DNA of 64,000 nt from Psychrobacter sp. I-STPA10 (GCF_021012795.1 NZ_VFYU01000031.1:31568-95567); one strand, 5' to 3'; counted from the first letter of the stretch, positions 47,598-56,622 are shown. Notes: generated by a model not told the origin, from the letters alone. Program-made: numbers and translations.

Positions 47598-48728
47598 ATG
47601 GCAGCAGGAAAACAACTCTCAGGTGCAGGACTTCGTGGACAAGTCGCTGGCAAAACCTCTTTATCAACTGTTGGTAAGTCAGGATCAGGTTTGACTTATC
47701 GTGGCTATGATATCAAAGACTTAGCCGAACAGTGCGTATTTGAAGAAGTCGCCTATTTATTGCTTTATGGCGAACTGCCCACCCAAGCACAACTTGATGA
47801 GTATCAAGCAACCCTTAAAAACTTACGTGACCTTCCCAAACCACTAAAAGATGTCCTAGAGCGTATCCCCAAAGATGCGCACCCAATGGACGTACTGCGT
47901 ACAGGCTGTTCTATGCTGGGCAACCTTGAGCCAGAAAATAGCTTTGATGAACAGCTTGATAAAACCAACCGTATGTTGGCAGCCTTCCCAAGCATCATTA
48001 ACTACTGGTATCGCTACAGCCATGATGGCGTGCAAATCGACTGTGTCACCGATGATGCCACCATTGGTGGGCATTTCTTACATCTATTAACTGGTAAAGC
48101 TCCAAGTGAGTTGCATGAGCGAGTGATGAACGTATCACTAATATTGTATGCAGAGCATGAGTTTAATGCTTCTACCTTTACCGCACGTGTATGTGCCTCT
48201 ACCCTATCAGATATTTTCTCTTGTATCACTGGGGCGATTGGTACGCTGCGTGGGCCTTTGCATGGTGGTGCAAATGAGGCGGCAATGGAGCTTATCGAAG
48301 GCTTTGATTCACCTGAAGCTGCTGAAGAAGGCTTGATGGGTATGCTTGAGCGTAAAGAGAAAATCATGGGCTTTGGTCATGCCATCTATAGCGAATCTGA
48401 CCCGCGCAATGTGATTATTAAAGGTTGGGCAGAGAAGCTGTCTAAAGATGTTGGTGATGAGGTGTTATATCCTGTATCTGTTCGCTGTGAAGAAGTGATG
48501 TGGCGTGAGAAAAAATTGTTCTGTAATGCCGACTTTTTCCATGCATCCACCTATAACTTTATGGGTATTCCAACCAAACTATTTACCCCCATCTTTGTTT
48601 GCTCACGCCTGACAGGTTGGGCGGCACATGTATTTGAGCAACGTGCTAATAACCGCATCATTCGCCCAAGTGCCGAATATGTCGGTGAAGCACCCAGAGA
48701 AGTACCGCCCATTGCTGAGCGTGGCTAA
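47598..48728 (+). CDS. prpC: 2-methylcitrate synthase
   Basis: Condenses propionyl-CoA with oxaloacetate. 376 residues from ATG 47598 with AAAGGAAATTG upstream. Citrate synthase fold: GLTYRGYDIKDLAEQC near residue 33, the catalytic His of LHGGANEAAMELIEG near 221, GFGHAIYSESDPR near 260, and RVCASTLSDIFSCITGAIG. First irreversible step of the methylcitrate cycle and the main PrpC. Follows the DUF2059 gene. Confidence 0.95.
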   Translation: MAAGKQLSGAGLRGQVAGKTSLSTVGKSGSGLTYRGYDIKDLAEQCVFEEVAYLLLYGELPTQAQLDEYQATLKNLRDLPKPLKDVLERIPKDAHPMDVLRTGCSMLGNLEPENSFDEQLDKTNRMLAAFPSIINYWYRYSHDGVQIDCVTDDATIGGHFLHLLTGKAPSELHERVMNVSLILYAEHEFNASTFTARVCASTLSDIFSCITGAIGTLRGPLHGGANEAAMELIEGFDSPEAAEEGLMGMLERKEKIMGFGHAIYSESDPRNVIIKGWAEKLSKDVGDEVLYPVSVRCEEVMWREKKLFCNADFFHASTYNFMGIPTKLFTPIFVCSRLTGWAAHVFEQRANNRIIRPSAEYVGEAPREVPPIAERG

Positions 48729-48822
48729 TTTGTCCCTTTATTGATTTTTTTACTAATCTCTTTGCTAGAGTCGTGCCTTTTTAAGACTTGCTTTAGCAGC
48801 CTGTTTTAGTTTTATTTTTGCT

Positions 48823-48997
48823 AGTGTTTCAAAAAGTATGCTGTGGTTATTTTTAATGAATTACCATAATTTTTGCCCTCCCCCTAGCGCCCTCTTTTTA
48901 GGAATTTCTATTTAAAGAAATTCCCTTGCGAGGCTAAAATTGCAATGCAATTTTTTAACGCCTCTCAGGGAGGGGGTAGCATACTTTTTAAAACACC
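48823..48997. repeat. MITE-like element with terminal inverted repeats
   Basis: Terminal repeats TGTTTCAAAAAGTATGCT (48825-48842) and AGCATACTTTTTAAAACACC (48978-48997) are inverse complements with one mismatch over 18 bp. Inside are palindromes GGAATTTC/GAAATTCC and AAATTGC/GCAATTT. No open frame inside. Same ends as the partial copies at 9726 and 60489. Confidence 0.75.
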
Positions 48998-49022
48998 ACC
49001 TTATTTTTTAGCTCTGATGGTT

Positions 49023-49048
49023 TGGTGGGTTATTGCTAATCCACCCTA
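49023..49048. repeat. Short hairpin
   Basis: GGTGGGTTA...TAATCCACC stem with a small loop, next to the MITE-like element. A common class of intergenic palindrome; function unknown. Confidence 0.5.
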
Positions 49049-49124
49049 CGAAGTTTATCTCAATGTTTCCTACAAAGATTAATATTCAACAGCCCCTAAT
49101 AAAACACCAAAAGGAATGCAATAA

Positions 49125-49553
49125 ATGGATTTAAGTGAATTTGCTACTCAAATTTTTGCATCACAACCATTTAGCCAGTTTATTGAAGCTCGTTTAACTG
49201 AGGTAACAAGTGACAGTGCCACCATTGAGATTGAGTTAAAGCCGCATCATTTGCAACAGCATGGCTTTGCGCATGGCGGGGTGATTAGTTATTTGGCGGA
49301 TAATGCCATTACTTTTGCAGGCGGTTTGGCGTTACAAGGCAATGCGTTAACGTCTGAATTTAAAATCAATTATCTAAAACCTGCTCAAGGGAAAAAGCTA
49401 CGTTGTCATGCTCGGGCGGTATCACACGGTCGCAAACAAGCGGTATGTGTGGCAGAGGTTTTTGTCATCAATAATGATACCGTGAATAACGGTGATGATG
49501 GTGCTGAGGTTTTATGTGCCATCGCTCAAGGCACGGTGGTCAAAGCTGGCTAA
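49125..49553 (+). CDS. PaaI-type hotdog thioesterase
   Basis: 142 residues, single hotdog domain: ELKPHHLQQHGFAHGGVISYLADNA in two overlapping parts contains the family HGG...D catalytic region near residues 47-60, followed by EFKINYLKPAQGKKL. Such enzymes hydrolyse acyl-CoA esters. Between prpC and acnD; it could release CoA from stalled propionyl- or methylcitryl-related thioesters, but this is inferred. AAAGGAATGCAATAA precedes ATG. Confidence 0.85.
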   Translation: MDLSEFATQIFASQPFSQFIEARLTEVTSDSATIEIELKPHHLQQHGFAHGGVISYLADNAITFAGGLALQGNALTSEFKINYLKPAQGKKLRCHARAVSHGRKQAVCVAEVFVINNDTVNNGDDGAEVLCAIAQGTVVKAG

Positions 49554-49724
49554 ACTTACAAAATTAAGATTAAGATTCAACTCATTTAACCAACATAATT
49601 TAGCGAGGAACAACAAAAGAAATTTTTACTTATACATTTATGATTTGTCCCATAAAAATGCGTGAACATTGTTAACCAAACCCACGTTAACCAAACCCAC
49701 AATCCAATTAGCAAGGTAATCACT

Positions 49725-52370
49725 ATGACCACACCTAGCCAACCGATGAATAATCAATATAAAAAACAATTAGCTGACAGCGATTTGTATTATTTTGATA
49801 CCCGTCAAGCAATCGAAGACATTGAAGCAGGCGCGTATGACAAACTGCCCTACTGCTCGAAAGTCTTTGCCGAAAACTTAGTACGCCGCTGCCCTCCTGA
49901 GCAATTAACCGCTGCCCTTAAACAACACATTGAGCGTAAGCAAACCTTGGATTTTCCTTGGTATCCTGCGCGTGTGGTCTGTCATGATATTTTGGGACAG
50001 ACGGCATTTGTTGATTTGGCAGGCTTGCGTGATGCCATCGCTGAGCAAGGCGGTGACCCCTCCAAAGTTAATCCAATTGTACCAACGCAATTGATTGTTG
50101 ACCACTCTTTAGCAGTGGAACACCCCGGTTATGAAGAAGATGCTTTTGCCAAAAATCGGGCGGTGGAAGAGCGTCGTAATGAAGACCGTTTCCACTTTAT
50201 TAATTGGTGTCAGACGGCGTTTGATAATGTCAATGTCGTGCCTCCTGGTAATGGCATTATGCACCAGATTAACCTTGAGAAAATGTCACCTATGATACAA
50301 GTGATGCACAATCAAGACGGTGAAAAAGTCGCCTTTCCTGATACTTTAGTCGGTACAGATAGCCACACGCCTATGGTCGATGCATTGGGGGTGATTTCCA
50401 TCGGGGTCGGTGGTCTTGAGGCCGAAAGTGTGATGCTTGGTAATCCGTCGATGATGCGTCGTCCTGATTTTGTGGGTGTTGAGATTACTGGCAAACTTAA
50501 AGAAGGCATTACTGGTACAGATTTGGTATTGGCAATGACCGAATTTTTGCGTAACGAAGGCGTGGTATCCACTTATATTGAGTTTTTTGGTGAAGGCGCA
50601 CGTAGCTTAACTGTGGGTGATAGAGCCTCTATCTCAAATATGACCCCAGAATATGGGGCAACGGCAGCGATGTTTTATATTGACGAGCAAACCATAGATT
50701 ATCTGCGTTTGACTGGTCGCACCGAAGCGCAAATCCAATTGGTTGAACAGTATGCCAAAGAAACTGGCTTGTGGGCTGATGGTATGGCAAACGCTGAGTA
50801 TGAGCGGGTATTGCAGTTTGATTTAAATCAAGTCACTCGTAACTTAGCTGGCCCTTCACGCCCGCACGCGCGTGTACCGACGGCTGAGCTTGCCGTTCGT
50901 GGTATTGCCCATAAAGAAAACGAAGCCTTACCGCAAAGTGAAGATGGTTTAATGCCAGATGGTGCAGTGATTATCGCTGCCATTACCAGTTGTACCAATA
51001 CCTCGAACCCCCGCAATATGATTGCCGCAGGTTTGATTGCACGCAATGCGGCTCGTTTGGGGCTGACTCGTAAGCCTTGGGTAAAAACCTCGCTTGCCCC
51101 CGGCTCTAAAACGGTGAAGTTATACCTTGAAGATGCAGGCTTGTTAGATGACTTGCAGCAGCTTGGATTTGATGTAGTGGCATTTGCTTGTACCACCTGT
51201 AATGGCATGAGTGGGGCGTTAGACCCTGCGATTCAGCAAGAAATTATTGACCGTGATTTGTATACCACCGCGGTATTGTCAGGTAATCGTAATTTTGATG
51301 GACGTATTCACCCCTATGCCAAAGAGGCGTATTTGGCATCACCGCCATTAGTAGTAGCGTATGCGATTGCAGGCACGATTCGCTTTGATATCGAAAAAGA
51401 TGCGCTTGGTTATGATAAAGACGGACAGCCTGTGTATCTAAAAGATATCTGGCCATCAGATGCTGAGATTAATGCGTTAGTAAAAGCACATGTAAAACCT
51501 GAGCAATTTGACAGTGTTTATATCCCCATGTTTGATGCCTCAGTGCTGGAAGATGCCACCTCTGACCCACTATATGACTGGCGTGAGATGAGTACTTATA
51601 TCCGTCGTCCTCCCTATTGGGAAGGGGCAATGGCACGAGCCAATCGACTTAAAGGTATGCGTCCATTAGCGGTATTGGGTGATAATATTACCACTGACCA
51701 TTTGTCACCTTCTAATGCCATTTTACCCTCTTCTGCCGCTGGCGAGTATTTGGCAAAAATGGGCTTACCCGAAGAAGACTTTAACTCTTATGCGACCCAC
51801 CGTGGTGACCATTTGACCGCCCAACGGGCGACTTTTGCCAATCCAAAACTGCTTAACGAAATGGTACGCAAAAACGATGGTAGTATTGACCAAGGCTCTT
51901 ATATTCGTGTCGAGCCAGAAGGCAAAGTCATGCGTATGTGGGAAGGTATTGAAACCTATATGCAGCGTGACCAACCGCTGATTATCATCGCAGGCGATGG
52001 CTATGGACAAGGCTCTAGCCGTGATTGGGCGGCAAAAGGTGTACGTCTGGCAGGCGTGGAATGTATCGTCGCTGAAAACTTTGAGCGTATCCACCGTCAA
52101 AATTTAGTCGGTATGGGGGTATTGCCATTGCAGTTCCAAGACGGTGTCAATCGGCAAACACTAAAACTTGATGGTACAGAAACTTATGATGTCATTGGTA
52201 CGCCAAGTGCAGGCGGTGAGATGACTTTGGTGATTAATCGCCAAGATGGTCGCAGCGAGCAGGTAGCGGTTAAAGTACGTCTGGATACTGAAGATGAGGT
52301 CGAGATGTATAATAACGGCGGTATGCTACAGCGTTTTGCTAAGGAGTTTTTGGCGAAGAGTGCGGCTTAG
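49725..52370 (+). CDS. acnD: Fe-S-dependent 2-methylcitrate dehydratase (AcnD)
   Basis: Aconitase-superfamily enzyme that dehydrates 2-methylcitrate; its product needs PrpF to reach the isomer used by the cycle. About 881 residues from ATG 49725 with AAGG nine bases upstream; ATG 49746 would give 874 residues, and a start at 49662 is too long. Landmarks: DFPWYPARVVCHDILGQTAF, the cluster-binding Cys in ITSCTNTSNPRN near 420 and CTTCNGMSG near 485, and GYGQGSSRDWAAKG near 760. Followed by an intrinsic terminator, so prpF is not in the same transcript. Confidence 0.93.
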   Translation: MTTPSQPMNNQYKKQLADSDLYYFDTRQAIEDIEAGAYDKLPYCSKVFAENLVRRCPPEQLTAALKQHIERKQTLDFPWYPARVVCHDILGQTAFVDLAGLRDAIAEQGGDPSKVNPIVPTQLIVDHSLAVEHPGYEEDAFAKNRAVEERRNEDRFHFINWCQTAFDNVNVVPPGNGIMHQINLEKMSPMIQVMHNQDGEKVAFPDTLVGTDSHTPMVDALGVISIGVGGLEAESVMLGNPSMMRRPDFVGVEITGKLKEGITGTDLVLAMTEFLRNEGVVSTYIEFFGEGARSLTVGDRASISNMTPEYGATAAMFYIDEQTIDYLRLTGRTEAQIQLVEQYAKETGLWADGMANAEYERVLQFDLNQVTRNLAGPSRPHARVPTAELAVRGIAHKENEALPQSEDGLMPDGAVIIAAITSCTNTSNPRNMIAAGLIARNAARLGLTRKPWVKTSLAPGSKTVKLYLEDAGLLDDLQQLGFDVVAFACTTCNGMSGALDPAIQQEIIDRDLYTTAVLSGNRNFDGRIHPYAKEAYLASPPLVVAYAIAGTIRFDIEKDALGYDKDGQPVYLKDIWPSDAEINALVKAHVKPEQFDSVYIPMFDASVLEDATSDPLYDWREMSTYIRRPPYWEGAMARANRLKGMRPLAVLGDNITTDHLSPSNAILPSSAAGEYLAKMGLPEEDFNSYATHRGDHLTAQRATFANPKLLNEMVRKNDGSIDQGSYIRVEPEGKVMRMWEGIETYMQRDQPLIIIAGDGYGQGSSRDWAAKGVRLAGVECIVAENFERIHRQNLVGMGVLPLQFQDGVNRQTLKLDGTETYDVIGTPSAGGEMTLVINRQDGRSEQVAVKVRLDTEDEVEMYNNGGMLQRFAKEFLAKSAA

Positions 52371-52404
52371 AATATTCTATCTCATGCTATAAGTGTATAA
52401 AATG

Positions 52405-52442
52405 AATGAAAGCCAAGTAATGCTATTTGGCTTTCATTTTTT
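52405..52442 (+). terminator. Intrinsic terminator after acnD
   Basis: AATGAAAGCCAA...TTGGCTTTCATT stem (52405-52438) followed by a T-run. It lies 35 bp after the acnD stop, separating acnD from the next gene. Confidence 0.85.
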
Positions 52443-52469
52443 ACTACCATTTTTTTATAAACATTTATT

Positions 52470-53144
52470 ATGACTAAACATGAGTTTTCTTATATCGGTG
52501 CAGATTATTTTTCTTTAATTTTACGCATAGCAGCCAATTATGCTTGTCCCGCCCCCTATGCTGATTGGACAATATTAGCCATTGGTCAATTAATCCATCA
52601 ATCTGATATTTTTATTATATTTGACTATGATGATATGCGTTTTTTAGATACTGATTTTATTACGACAGACTATCAATGGCTTTTTGTTTATCAACAACTT
52701 GCACGAGCTTGTCATGTTATCCAAAATATGCCAGCAATAATAGATTTTTCGACGTGGCATTATTTAAATGCTGGAGAATGGGGAAATGCTATTGATACCA
52801 CTAAATTAAAAAAAGCGGCAAAATTACTGCTAAAAGATTTTGTCAGTATTGCTAATTTTCCAGATTTACATGCAGAATGGTTATTATTTTTTAGAATTTT
52901 ACATGAGAATAAATATGACTATGAAATAAACCAAGCATTACCTTATCCATCTACATTTATGATGACTCATAACAAATACTGCTTAGTTGATGATAAAGGT
53001 AATCAAGTTGATTGGTATGATATTTTTCACGTTAGCATATCTCATGATGCTTATCAGTTAGTTAGCCATTTAACAAAGCTACATTTTTCGCTTGGCTGTA
53101 AAAACGTTATGGTTAGGTCAATTGATTCTGAGAATTTCATGTAA
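52470..53144 (+). CDS. Hypothetical protein, 224 aa
   Basis: Soluble, mixed alpha/beta, aromatic-rich (many Tyr, Trp, Phe, His), no signal peptide or membrane helix. No family recognised. Composition is more AT-rich than acnD and prpF, and it lies beside a toxin-antitoxin pair, so it may be a transferred gene, such as an immunity or stress protein. A partial mobile-repeat end TTAGGACTTACGCA starts right at its 3' end (53145). Confidence 0.5.
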   Translation: MTKHEFSYIGADYFSLILRIAANYACPAPYADWTILAIGQLIHQSDIFIIFDYDDMRFLDTDFITTDYQWLFVYQQLARACHVIQNMPAIIDFSTWHYLNAGEWGNAIDTTKLKKAAKLLLKDFVSIANFPDLHAEWLLFFRILHENKYDYEINQALPYPSTFMMTHNKYCLVDDKGNQVDWYDIFHVSISHDAYQLVSHLTKLHFSLGCKNVMVRSIDSENFM

Positions 53145-53159
53145 TTAGGACTTACGCAA
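53145..53159. repeat. Single end of a mobile repeat family
   Basis: TTAGGACTTACGCAA matches the left end of the MITE-like element at 59190-59329. Only one end is visible here, so it is a remnant. Confidence 0.45.
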
Positions 53160-53193
53160 TATGAGTAGCAAATATGGCTAAACCATCTTATAC

Positions 53194-53213
53194 TTGTACT
53201 ATAAATTGTACAA
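53194..53213. promoter_or_regulatory. Probable YefM-YoeB operator
   Basis: TTGTAC-N6-TTGTACAA lies 15-34 bp before yefM. It includes a TGTACA core (53207-53212), the known recognition core of YefM-YoeB operators in Escherichia coli. The complex probably represses its own promoter here; a TATACT box (53189-53194) is a possible -10. Confidence 0.6.
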
Positions 53214-53227
53214 TTAAGGAATAAGCC

Positions 53228-53491
53228 ATGCGTGTTGTTAGCTTTTCACAAGCCAGAAAGCATTTTAAAGAAGTATTAGACACAGTTATAGAAGATGCTG
53301 ATGCGACGATTGTTACCCGACGTGATGCAGATGATGCGGTGGTCATGTCACTTGAACATTATAATAGCTTGATGGAAACCGTTTATTTGCTTAAATCCCC
53401 TGCCAATGCCAATCATTTGGCAAAATCCATCGCTCAATATCAAGCAGGAAAAACTGCTGTTAGAGAACTGCACGAGCTAGACGATGAATAA
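53228..53491 (+). CDS. yefM: YefM-family antitoxin
   Basis: 87 residues. Typical Phd/YefM N-terminal DNA-binding part: MRVVSFSQARKHFKEVLDTV, then VTRRDADDAVVMSLEHYNSLMETVYLL. The C-terminal tail (LAKSIAQYQAGKTAVRELHE) wraps and blocks YoeB. It overlaps yoeB by 8 bp, usual for this pair, and has its own operator upstream (AAGGAATAAGCC ribosome site). It is a self-contained module between acnD and prpF. Confidence 0.93.
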   Translation: MRVVSFSQARKHFKEVLDTVIEDADATIVTRRDADDAVVMSLEHYNSLMETVYLLKSPANANHLAKSIAQYQAGKTAVRELHELDDE

Positions 53492-53777
53492 TAGTAGGCA
53501 AGAAAGCAGACGAGATAACAATCGCTTGCTGGCATGGACTGATGAGGCATGGAAGGATTATATATATTGGCAAACACAAGATAAAAAAACCCTGAAACGC
53601 ATTAACAAGCTGATTACCGACTGCAAACGCTCACCATTTTCAGGAATTGGTAAACCTGAGCCGTTAAAAGAGAATTTATCAGGGTTTTGGTCACGTAGAA
53701 TTGATGACAGTCATCGTTTGGTTTATGTGGTTGATGAAGCGTATTTAACCATCATCTCTTGTCGCTATCATTATTAA
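53484..53777 (+). CDS. yoeB: YoeB-family mRNA endonuclease toxin
   Basis: 97 residues; slightly longer than the usual 84 because of an N-terminal MNNSRQESRRDNN. Conserved core: AWTDEAWKDYIYWQTQDKKT, GKPEPLKENLSGFWSRRID, DSHRLVYVV and the C-terminal CRYHY. The Glu in GKPEPL, the Arg of SRRID and the His of CRYHY correspond to the catalytic residues known for YoeB. It cleaves mRNA at the ribosome when YefM is lost. Intact, so the module should be functional. Confidence 0.93.
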   Translation: MNNSRQESRRDNNRLLAWTDEAWKDYIYWQTQDKKTLKRINKLITDCKRSPFSGIGKPEPLKENLSGFWSRRIDDSHRLVYVVDEAYLTIISCRYHY

Positions 53778-53890
53778 AGCCATTATTGATAATTGAGTTG
53801 ATAATCTAAGCCACTGGTTTAAATAATTGCTAAAATAAGACCTAAATTTAGTGCCTTATAAAAACAAGTTACAAGAAATAGGATAAAACC

Positions 53891-54157
53891 ATGCAACCCA
53901 TATTTGCCAATCATACCGCCAGTATCTCAGAATTAAAACGCAACCCCACTGCCCTATTAAAGCAAGCAGATGGTCAGCCGATTGCTATTTTAAATCACAA
54001 TAAACCATCAGGGTATCTTGTGCCTGCCGAAACCTATGAAAAAATGATGGAATTATTGGAGGATTTAGAGCTAGGTAAAATTGCAGAACAGCGTATGAAT
54101 GATAAAGACAAAGCTATTAGAGTAACCTTAGATGAATTACTATCTGATGACTTTTAA
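53891..54157 (+). CDS. stbD: StbD-type antitoxin without visible toxin partner
   Basis: 88 residues: QPIFANHTASISELKRNPTA, then QADGQPIAILNHNKPSGYLV and PAETYEKMMELLEDLELGKI. These match StbD, the antitoxin that normally precedes the RelE-like toxin StbE. Here prpF starts only 30 bp later, so stbE is missing. It could be a remnant, or it could still protect against an incoming StbE. ATAGGATAAAACC precedes the ATG. Confidence 0.85.
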   Translation: MQPIFANHTASISELKRNPTALLKQADGQPIAILNHNKPSGYLVPAETYEKMMELLEDLELGKIAEQRMNDKDKAIRVTLDELLSDDF

Positions 54158-54186
54158 CTTCTAATTAAAACCTAAAAGGACTTTCC

Positions 54187-55461
54187 ATGACTCAAACTAC
54201 ACAACCTTTTGCCCCACAAATTTCTGTTCCTGCTACCTATATGCGTGGTGGTACGTCAAAAGGCATATTTTTTAAACTCTCTGATTTACCCAAATCTTGT
54301 CAAACCGCTGGCAAGGCTTGTGACCAGTTTTTATTACGCGTCATCGGTAGCCCTGACCCTTATGGTAAGCAAATTGACGGCTTGGGTAATGGCAGTTCCT
54401 CCACCTCAAAATCGGTGATTTTATCTAAATCAGATAAGCCCGACCACGATGTCAACTATCTATTTGGACAAGTAAATATCAGTAAGCCAATGATAGATTG
54501 GGGTGGTAATTGTGGTAATCTCACTGCTGCGGTGGGTGCATGTGCGATTAATATGGGCTTGGTTGATGCCGAGTGTGTTGCTGCCAGCTTTAATGATAGT
54601 AAAAATAATGATGGTAAAAATGGCGCAAAAAATAGTGGTATTTGCGAAGTACGCATTTGGCAAGAGAATATCAGCAAAACTATCATTGCGCATGTGCCTG
54701 TTTATTTAGATGCCAATCAAAAGGTACAGGTACAAGAAACGGGTGATTTTGAATTAGATGGAGTCACCTTCCCTGCGGCTGAAGTAAAAGTTGAGTTTAT
54801 CGACCCTGTAGATGCTACTAGCGATATGTTCCCCACTGGTAATTTAGTTGATAGCTTTGCTGTGCCAGAGTATCCAGAATTGGGCGAGTTACAAGCGACT
54901 TTTATTAATGCGGGTATCCCTACTATTTTTGTTAATGCGGAGGCGTTAGGCTTTACTGGTACTGAATTGCAAGGTGATGTCAATAGTGATGATAAACTGC
55001 TTGCCAAGTTAGAAACCATTCGTGCTTATGGTGGCGTGGCGATGGGATTATTTAACGATATTAGTGAAGCCCAAAGCAGTCAGCATGTGCCAAAACTAGC
55101 ATGGGTTGCCAAACCTGCCAGCTATACTGCCTCAAGTGGCAAAACGGTATCAGCAGATGAGATTGATTTGCTTGTGCGGGCAATGAGTATGGGGCAACTT
55201 CATCATGCGATGATGGGAACAGCCGCCGTTGCCATTGCTGCTGCTGCAACTACCTTTGATGAGAAACAAGGTACATTGGTCAATCAAGCGGCTGGTGGTG
55301 GTGAATTATCAGAAGTGCGTTTTGGTCACCCTTCTGGGACGTTATTGGTGGGCGGAAAAACCGAGCAAGTTGAAGGTCGCTGGCAAGCCAAAAAGGTATC
55401 GATGAGCCGTTCAGCAAGACGAATTATGGTGGGTGAGGTATTTGTTCCGTTTGACGATTGA
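54187..55461 (+). CDS. prpF: 2-methyl-cis-aconitate isomerase PrpF
   Basis: Works with AcnD to make the 2-methyl-cis-aconitate isomer needed by the cycle. 424 residues: SVPATYMRGGTSKGIFFKL near residue 15, GLGNGSSSTSKSVI, DWGGNCGNLTAAVG near 95, and the C-terminal GGGELSEVRFGHPSG. A diaminopimelate-epimerase-like fold is known for this family. ATG preceded by AAAAGGACTTTCC. Separated from acnD by a toxin-antitoxin segment, so it probably has its own promoter or reads from the stbD region. Confidence 0.92.
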   Translation: MTQTTQPFAPQISVPATYMRGGTSKGIFFKLSDLPKSCQTAGKACDQFLLRVIGSPDPYGKQIDGLGNGSSSTSKSVILSKSDKPDHDVNYLFGQVNISKPMIDWGGNCGNLTAAVGACAINMGLVDAECVAASFNDSKNNDGKNGAKNSGICEVRIWQENISKTIIAHVPVYLDANQKVQVQETGDFELDGVTFPAAEVKVEFIDPVDATSDMFPTGNLVDSFAVPEYPELGELQATFINAGIPTIFVNAEALGFTGTELQGDVNSDDKLLAKLETIRAYGGVAMGLFNDISEAQSSQHVPKLAWVAKPASYTASSGKTVSADEIDLLVRAMSMGQLHHAMMGTAAVAIAAAATTFDEKQGTLVNQAAGGGELSEVRFGHPSGTLLVGGKTEQVEGRWQAKKVSMSRSARRIMVGEVFVPFDD

Positions 55462-55614
55462 TACAACTCATTAGGGGCTGTTGAACTGTCACTCCGTTAG
55501 GCTAAAATTTTTTATTTTATCTAACAGTATCGAATAAGGAAAAACTATGAGTCATAAGCAATAATCTATAAAATAGGTAAGTCTTATATACTATTGGAAA
55601 GTAAAAATTAAATC

Positions 55615-56217
55615 ATGGCTTATAAATTATCTATTAAAACTTTCGATGAGCTGACCAACGTTGACCTGTATCATATTCTGCGCGCCCGCTCGCAGGTCTT
55701 TGTGGTTGAGCAAAATTGTGCATATCAAGATATAGACGAGGTGGATTTTGACTGTCTACATTTGGTTGCGCATCAAAATGAAATGCTTATTGGCTATTGT
55801 CGTATCATTGCTCCAGAGTTCAGCACACTGATGCCCAAAACGATAGGTGTTTATGGTGCCAAGCCAATGCCTTCTATCGGTCGAGTATTGGTCATGCCCG
55901 AGTATCGAGGTACAGGGCTGGCAAGAAAAATGATGAAACAGGCGATTAAGTATTGCCACAAACACTATCGTAAAATCCCAATTATCATCTCTGCACAGAC
56001 TTATCTGACCCAATTTTATCAGTCGTTAGGCTTTGTTATTGATGGTATGCCATATCTTGAAGATGGTATTGAACATGTAACAATGATTTTAGACCCCAAC
56101 CAAAAAAAGAAGGGGAAAACCATAAGCGTGGCTGCAACCACCACAAAGCTTTTGTATGGACTATTGGTATTGTTAGCGGCTGTCTTTATCATCGGCTTAC
56201 TTTATTTAATGGTTTAA
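55615..56217 (+). CDS. ElaA-like GNAT acetyltransferase with C-terminal membrane anchor
   Basis: 200 residues. The first ~155 form an ElaA-type GNAT domain: LYHILRARSQVFVVEQNCAY, then IGRVLVMPEYRGTGLARKMM, where RGTGLA is the acetyl-CoA loop. The C-terminal ~40 residues are unusual: a Lys-rich stretch (NQKKKGKT) followed by one hydrophobic helix (LLYGLLVLLAAVFIIGLLYL). Most ElaA proteins lack it, so this one is predicted to be tail-anchored. Function of ElaA is not well known. Confidence 0.82.
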   Translation: MAYKLSIKTFDELTNVDLYHILRARSQVFVVEQNCAYQDIDEVDFDCLHLVAHQNEMLIGYCRIIAPEFSTLMPKTIGVYGAKPMPSIGRVLVMPEYRGTGLARKMMKQAIKYCHKHYRKIPIIISAQTYLTQFYQSLGFVIDGMPYLEDGIEHVTMILDPNQKKKGKTISVAATTTKLLYGLLVLLAAVFIIGLLYLMV

Positions 56218-56253
56218 ACTTATGCAAATTAACGAGAAATTAAGGATAACAAG

Positions 56254-56622
56254 ATGGATAATCAACAGCAGCAAGAGTTTGAACAACAAATCGCTCCATT
56301 TTTTTGGGTAGAACATGATAGTAGCGTGTCACTTTGTATGGGTGATGTTGGTGATTATAAAATGGATATTTTTGATAGCCGAGCTGAAGAAGGATTTGAA
56401 GGTAATGGCTATGATTGGGCAAGTTTGGCAAGCGTTTTTATTGAAGAGAAACACCCAGAATGGCAAGAGATTATAAATTTTGACCCTGAAGCAGGTATGT
56501 TTAGTGCTTATACAGAGATAGAAAATAAAGAAACTTTAAAAGCCTTTGCATTGGCGTTTAAACAACTTTGTGAAGATGAGCAAACCATGTTGGATTTATT
56601 TACTCGTGCTGAGCTCGATTAA
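56254..56622 (+). CDS. Imm51-type immunity protein
   Basis: 122 residues, acidic, single domain: APFFWVEHDSSVSLCMGDVG, DSRAEEGFEGNGYDWASLAS, HPEWQEIINFDPEAGMFSAY, and LFTRAELD. The EGFEGNGYDW region is characteristic of Imm51, a family that neutralises toxins of polymorphic toxin systems. No toxin gene is adjacent, so this is an orphan that could defend against neighbouring strains. AAGGATAACAAG precedes the ATG. Confidence 0.78.
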   Translation: MDNQQQQEFEQQIAPFFWVEHDSSVSLCMGDVGDYKMDIFDSRAEEGFEGNGYDWASLASVFIEEKHPEWQEIINFDPEAGMFSAYTEIENKETLKAFALAFKQLCEDEQTMLDLFTRAELD

